Assembly (NCBI RefSeq): GCF_026914265.1
Contig: NC_069123.1
Location: forward strand, 49,112,949-49,176,948
Source: Mya arenaria
Lineage: Eukaryota; Mollusca; Bivalvia; Myida; Myidae
Reading direction: 5' to 3'
Length of the DNA: 64,000 bases
The notes below the pieces were generated by a model. It was not told the origin of the DNA, made no database searches, and worked only from the letters and a program-made list of their open reading frames with translations. Within the stretch, counting starts at the first letter, position 1. Each line of letters begins with the position of its first letter. A program made the position numbers and the translations under genes. Positions 60,784-64,000 of this stretch are shown in pieces.

Positions 60784-63700
60784 GTATGTCAGCAATGTCC
60801 AGTATAAGCGTACACATCTCTACCGTCGCGCTCTGCTTAAGGTTTATCGACAGTGTCTAATATGGGAGTACAACTCTCTACCGCCGCCCACTGCTACAGG
60901 TAAGTCGGCAGTATCCGATATGAGCGTACAGCTCTCTTCCGCCGCGCACTGCTTCGGGTATGTCGGCAGTGTCCAGTGTGAGCGTACAGCTCTCTTCCGC
61001 CGCGCACTGCTTCAGATATGTAGGCAGTGTCCAGTGTGAACATACAACTCTTTTTCGCAGCACACTGCTTCAGGTTTGTCGGCAATGTCTAGTATGAACG
61101 TTCAACTCTCTAAAGCCACCCACTGCTTCAGGTAAGCCAGCAGTGTCCACTATGAGCGTACAGCTCTATTCCGCCGCGCACTGCTTCAGGTATGTCGGCA
61201 GTTACCAATAAGAGCGTACAGCTCTCTTCCGTCGCGCACTGCTTCGGGTTTGTCGGCAGTTACCAATAAGAGCGTACAGCTCTCTTCCGTCGCGCACTGC
61301 TTCGGATACGTCGGCAGTTACCAATAAGAGCGTACATCTCTCTTCCGTCGCGCACTGCTTCGGGTATGTCGGCAGTTACCAATAAGAGCGTACAGCTCTC
61401 TACCGCCGCGCACTGCTTCAGGTATGTCGGCAGTGTCCAGTGTGAGCGTCCAGCTCTTTACTGCCGCGCACTGCTTCGGGTCTGTAGGCAGTGTCCAGTG
61501 TGAGCGCACAGCTCTTTACCGCCGCGCACTGCTTCAGGTATGTCGGCAGTGTCCAGTGTGAGCGTACAACTCTCTACCGCCGCGCACTGCTTCAGGTATG
61601 TCGGCAGTGTCCAGTGTGAGCGTACAGCTCTCTACCGTCGCGCACTGCTTCAGGTTTGTCGGCAGTGTCCAATATGAGCGTACAGCTCTCTACCGCCGCG
61701 CACTGATTCAGGTATGTAGGCAGTGTCCAATATGAGCGTACAACTCTCTTCCGCCGCGCACTGCATCAGGTATGTAGGCAGTGTCCAGTGTGAGCGTACA
61801 GCTCTTTACCGCCGCACACTGCATCAGGTATGTCGGCAGTGTCCAATGTGAGCGTACAACTCTTTACCGCCGCGCACTGCTTCAGGTATGTCGGCAGTGT
61901 CCAGTGTGAGCGTACAATTCTGTTCCGCCGCACACTGCTTCAGGTATGTCGGCAGTGTCCAGTGTGAGCGTACAACTCTTTACCGCCGCCCACTGCTTCA
62001 GGTATGTAGGCAGTGTCCAGTGTGAGCGTACAGCTCTCTACCGCCGCGCACTGCTTCAGGTATATCGGCAGTGTCCAGTGTGAGCGTACAGCTCTTTACC
62101 GCCGCGCACTGCTTCAGGTATGTCGGCAGTGTCCAGTGTGAGCGTACAATTCTGTTCCGCCGCACACTGCTTCAAGTATGTAGGCAGTGTCCAGTGTGAG
62201 CGTACAGCTCTTTACCGCCACCCACTGCTTCAGGTATGTAGGCAGTGTCCAGTGTGAGCGTACAGCTCTCTACCGCCGCGCACAGCTTCAGGTATGTCGG
62301 CAGTGTCCAATAAGAGCGTACAGCTCTCTACCGCCGCGCACTGCTTCAGGTATGTCGGCAGTGTCCATTGTGAGCGTACAACTCTCTACCGCCGCGCACT
62401 GCTTCAGGTTAGTCGGCAATGTCCGATATGAGCGTACAGCTCTCTTCCGCCGCGCACTGCTTCAGGTATGTCGGCAGTGTCCATTATGAGCGTACAGCTC
62501 TCTACCGTCGCGCACTGCTTCATGTATGTCGGCAGTGTCCAATATGAGCGTACATCTCTTTTCCGCCCCGCAATGCTTCATGTAAGTCGGCAGTGTCCAT
62601 TATGAGCGTACAGCTCTCTTCCGCCGCGCACTGCTTCATGTATGTCGGCAGTGTCCAATATGAGCGTACATCTCTCTTCCGCCGCGCAATGCTTCATGTA
62701 TGTCTACAGTGTCCAATATGAGCGTACAGCTCTCTTCCGCCGCGCACTGCTTCATGTATGTCGGCAGTGTCCAGTTCGGGCGTACAGCTCTCATCCACCG
62801 CGCATTGCTTCAGGTATGTCGGCTCTCTTCCGCCGCGCACTTCTTCAAGTATTTAGGCAGTGTCCAGTATGAGCGTGCAACTCTCTACCGCCGCGCACTG
62901 CTTCAGGTATGTCGACAGTTTCCACTATGAGCGTACAAATCTCTACCGCCGCGCATGCTTCAGGTAGATCGGCAGAGTCTAGTAAGAGCCTTAAACTCTC
63001 ACCGCCACGCACTGCTTCAAGTAAGTGGTCAGTATCCAGTATGAGAGTACAACTCCGTACAACCGCGCACTGCTTTAGGTTTGTTGGCGGTGTCCGGGTT
63101 GAGCCAAGAACTCAAGTATGTAAGCAAAGTTAAGGCTAAGTCCCCACTCCGCCTTCCATTTATGCATGTATGTATGCAGTGTTCAGGGTGAGTGTCCACT
63201 CCGCCGTGCACTGCTTCAGTTATATCAACAGTGTTCAGGGCGAGTGTCCACTCCGCCGCGCACTGCTTCAGTAACATCGGCAGTGTTCAGTAATAGTGTC
63301 TACTCCTCTGCACCAACTTAAATTATAAAGGCGGTGTTCAGGGTGAGTTTTCACTCCGCCGTGCACTGCTTCAGGTATATCAGCAGTGTTCAGGGCGAGT
63401 GTCCACTCCGCCGCGCACTGCTTCAGTAATATCGGCAGTGTTCAGGAATAGTGTCTACTCCTCTGCACACTACTTGAATTATATAGGCGGTGTTCAGGGT
63501 GAGTTTTCACTCCGTCGTGCACTGCTACAGTAATGTCGGCATTGTTCAGGGGAAGCGTCCACTCTGCCGCGCACTACTTCAGTTAAGTCGGCGGTATTCA
63601 GGGTGAGTGTCCACTCCGATGCGCACTGCGCACTACTTCAGTTAAGTCGGCGGTGTTCAGGGTGAGTGTCCTCTCCGCTGCGCACTACTTCAGTTAAGTC

Positions 63701-64000
63701 GGCAGTGTTCCGGGTGAGTGTCCTCTCCGCTGCGCACTGCGCACTTCTTCAGTTAAGTCGGCGGTGTTCATGTTGAATGTCCACTCCGATGCGCATTGCA
63801 CCCTACTTCGGTTTAGTCGGCGGTGTTCAGGGTGAGTGTCCACTCCGCCATGCACTACTTCAGGTTGGTCGGCAATGTTCAGGGTGAGTGTCCGGCAGTG
63901 TTCAGGGTGTGTATCAACTCCGCCGCGCACTACTTCAGGTAGGTCGGCGGTGTTCAGGATGAGTGTCCACTCTACCGCGCACTACTTCAGGTAGGTCGGC
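60784..64000 (+). repeat. Minisatellite made of the protease exon end plus splice donor (58-bp, then about 52-bp units)
   Basis: It starts at the exon 7 donor and fills the intron to the window edge. To about 63000, some 38 units of 58 bp carry CCGCCGCGCACTGCTTCAG, then GTATGTCGGCAGTGTCCA and GTGAGCGTACAGCTCT. The first part is the last 19 bases of exon 7 (coding A-A-H-C-F) and the second is the start of the intron. From about 63170 to the edge the units are about 52 bp and read TTCAGGGTGAGTGTCCACTC then CGCCGCGCACTACTTCAG, with GTTAAGTCGGC or GTAATATCGGC. Unit length is not a multiple of three, so frames cycle. Open frames here are by-products. Confidence 0.93.

Noticed and set aside
62187-63133. 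Frames with repeated AAHCF-like and RALLQVCRQC peptides after the protease exon
   Set aside because: They are translations of the 58-bp array in cycling frames, not duplicated protease exons with full catalytic domains.

Overview
The window is animal nuclear DNA. Its genes are intron-split, tRNA and SINE sequences are present, and repeats are dense. The repeat types (AACAAGAG-ended elements, TIR elements, long minisatellites, a tRNA-headed SINE) and the invertebrate calcium-binding protein point to a bivalve mollusc, probably a heterodont clam or mussel. The species cannot be fixed from sequence alone.

Layout, left to right. The 5' part of a LENG8-like mRNA-processing gene (minus strand) runs off the left edge at 185-2547, followed by a complete SINE with target-site duplications (3046-3337). 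A palindromic 35-44 bp minisatellite lies at 4757-5727. A complete eight-exon OGFOD3-like 2-oxoglutarate oxygenase gene (minus, 15662 down to 7072) has introns and 3' flank packed with mobile elements. One of these is a 335-bp Mutator-like MITE sitting 15 bp inside a splice donor. Head to head with it is a single-coding-exon sarcoplasmic-calcium-binding/calexcitin-type gene (17392-17955), then a LINE tail (18541-19224), a 31-bp perfect hairpin (20281-20368) and an intronless ARL4-type GTPase (21301-21849). About 5 kb with no recognisable gene follows, then a 31-bp pyrimidine minisatellite (27165-28960) and tRNA-Arg(ACG) (29786-29858).

MRPS34 (mitochondrial ribosomal protein mS34) spans 30092-41046 as two coding exons split by a 10.4-kb intron. 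That intron holds a TTAA-flanked element with nested insertions and about 70 copies of a 66-bp minisatellite. The region 41-57 kb has no gene that I can support. It is dominated by hairpin-ended elements, a 3.65-kb TTA-flanked transposon whose inverted arms are minisatellite arrays (45121-48772), and small MITEs.

The right end holds seven exons of a secreted-type discoidin plus trypsin-like serine protease gene (57667-60783, continuing out of the window). The exon carrying the catalytic histidine runs directly into a 3.2-kb minisatellite whose 58-bp unit copies the end of that exon together with its splice donor.

The genes are unrelated housekeeping or signalling genes with no shared pathway. 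The unusual content is structural: two-ended hairpin elements with a shared AACAAGAG terminus, tandem arrays of nuclear-receptor-type half-sites inside them, satellite-armed transposons, and the exon-derived splice-donor minisatellite. All exon models were read by eye from splice consensus and protein-family similarity; no search was run.
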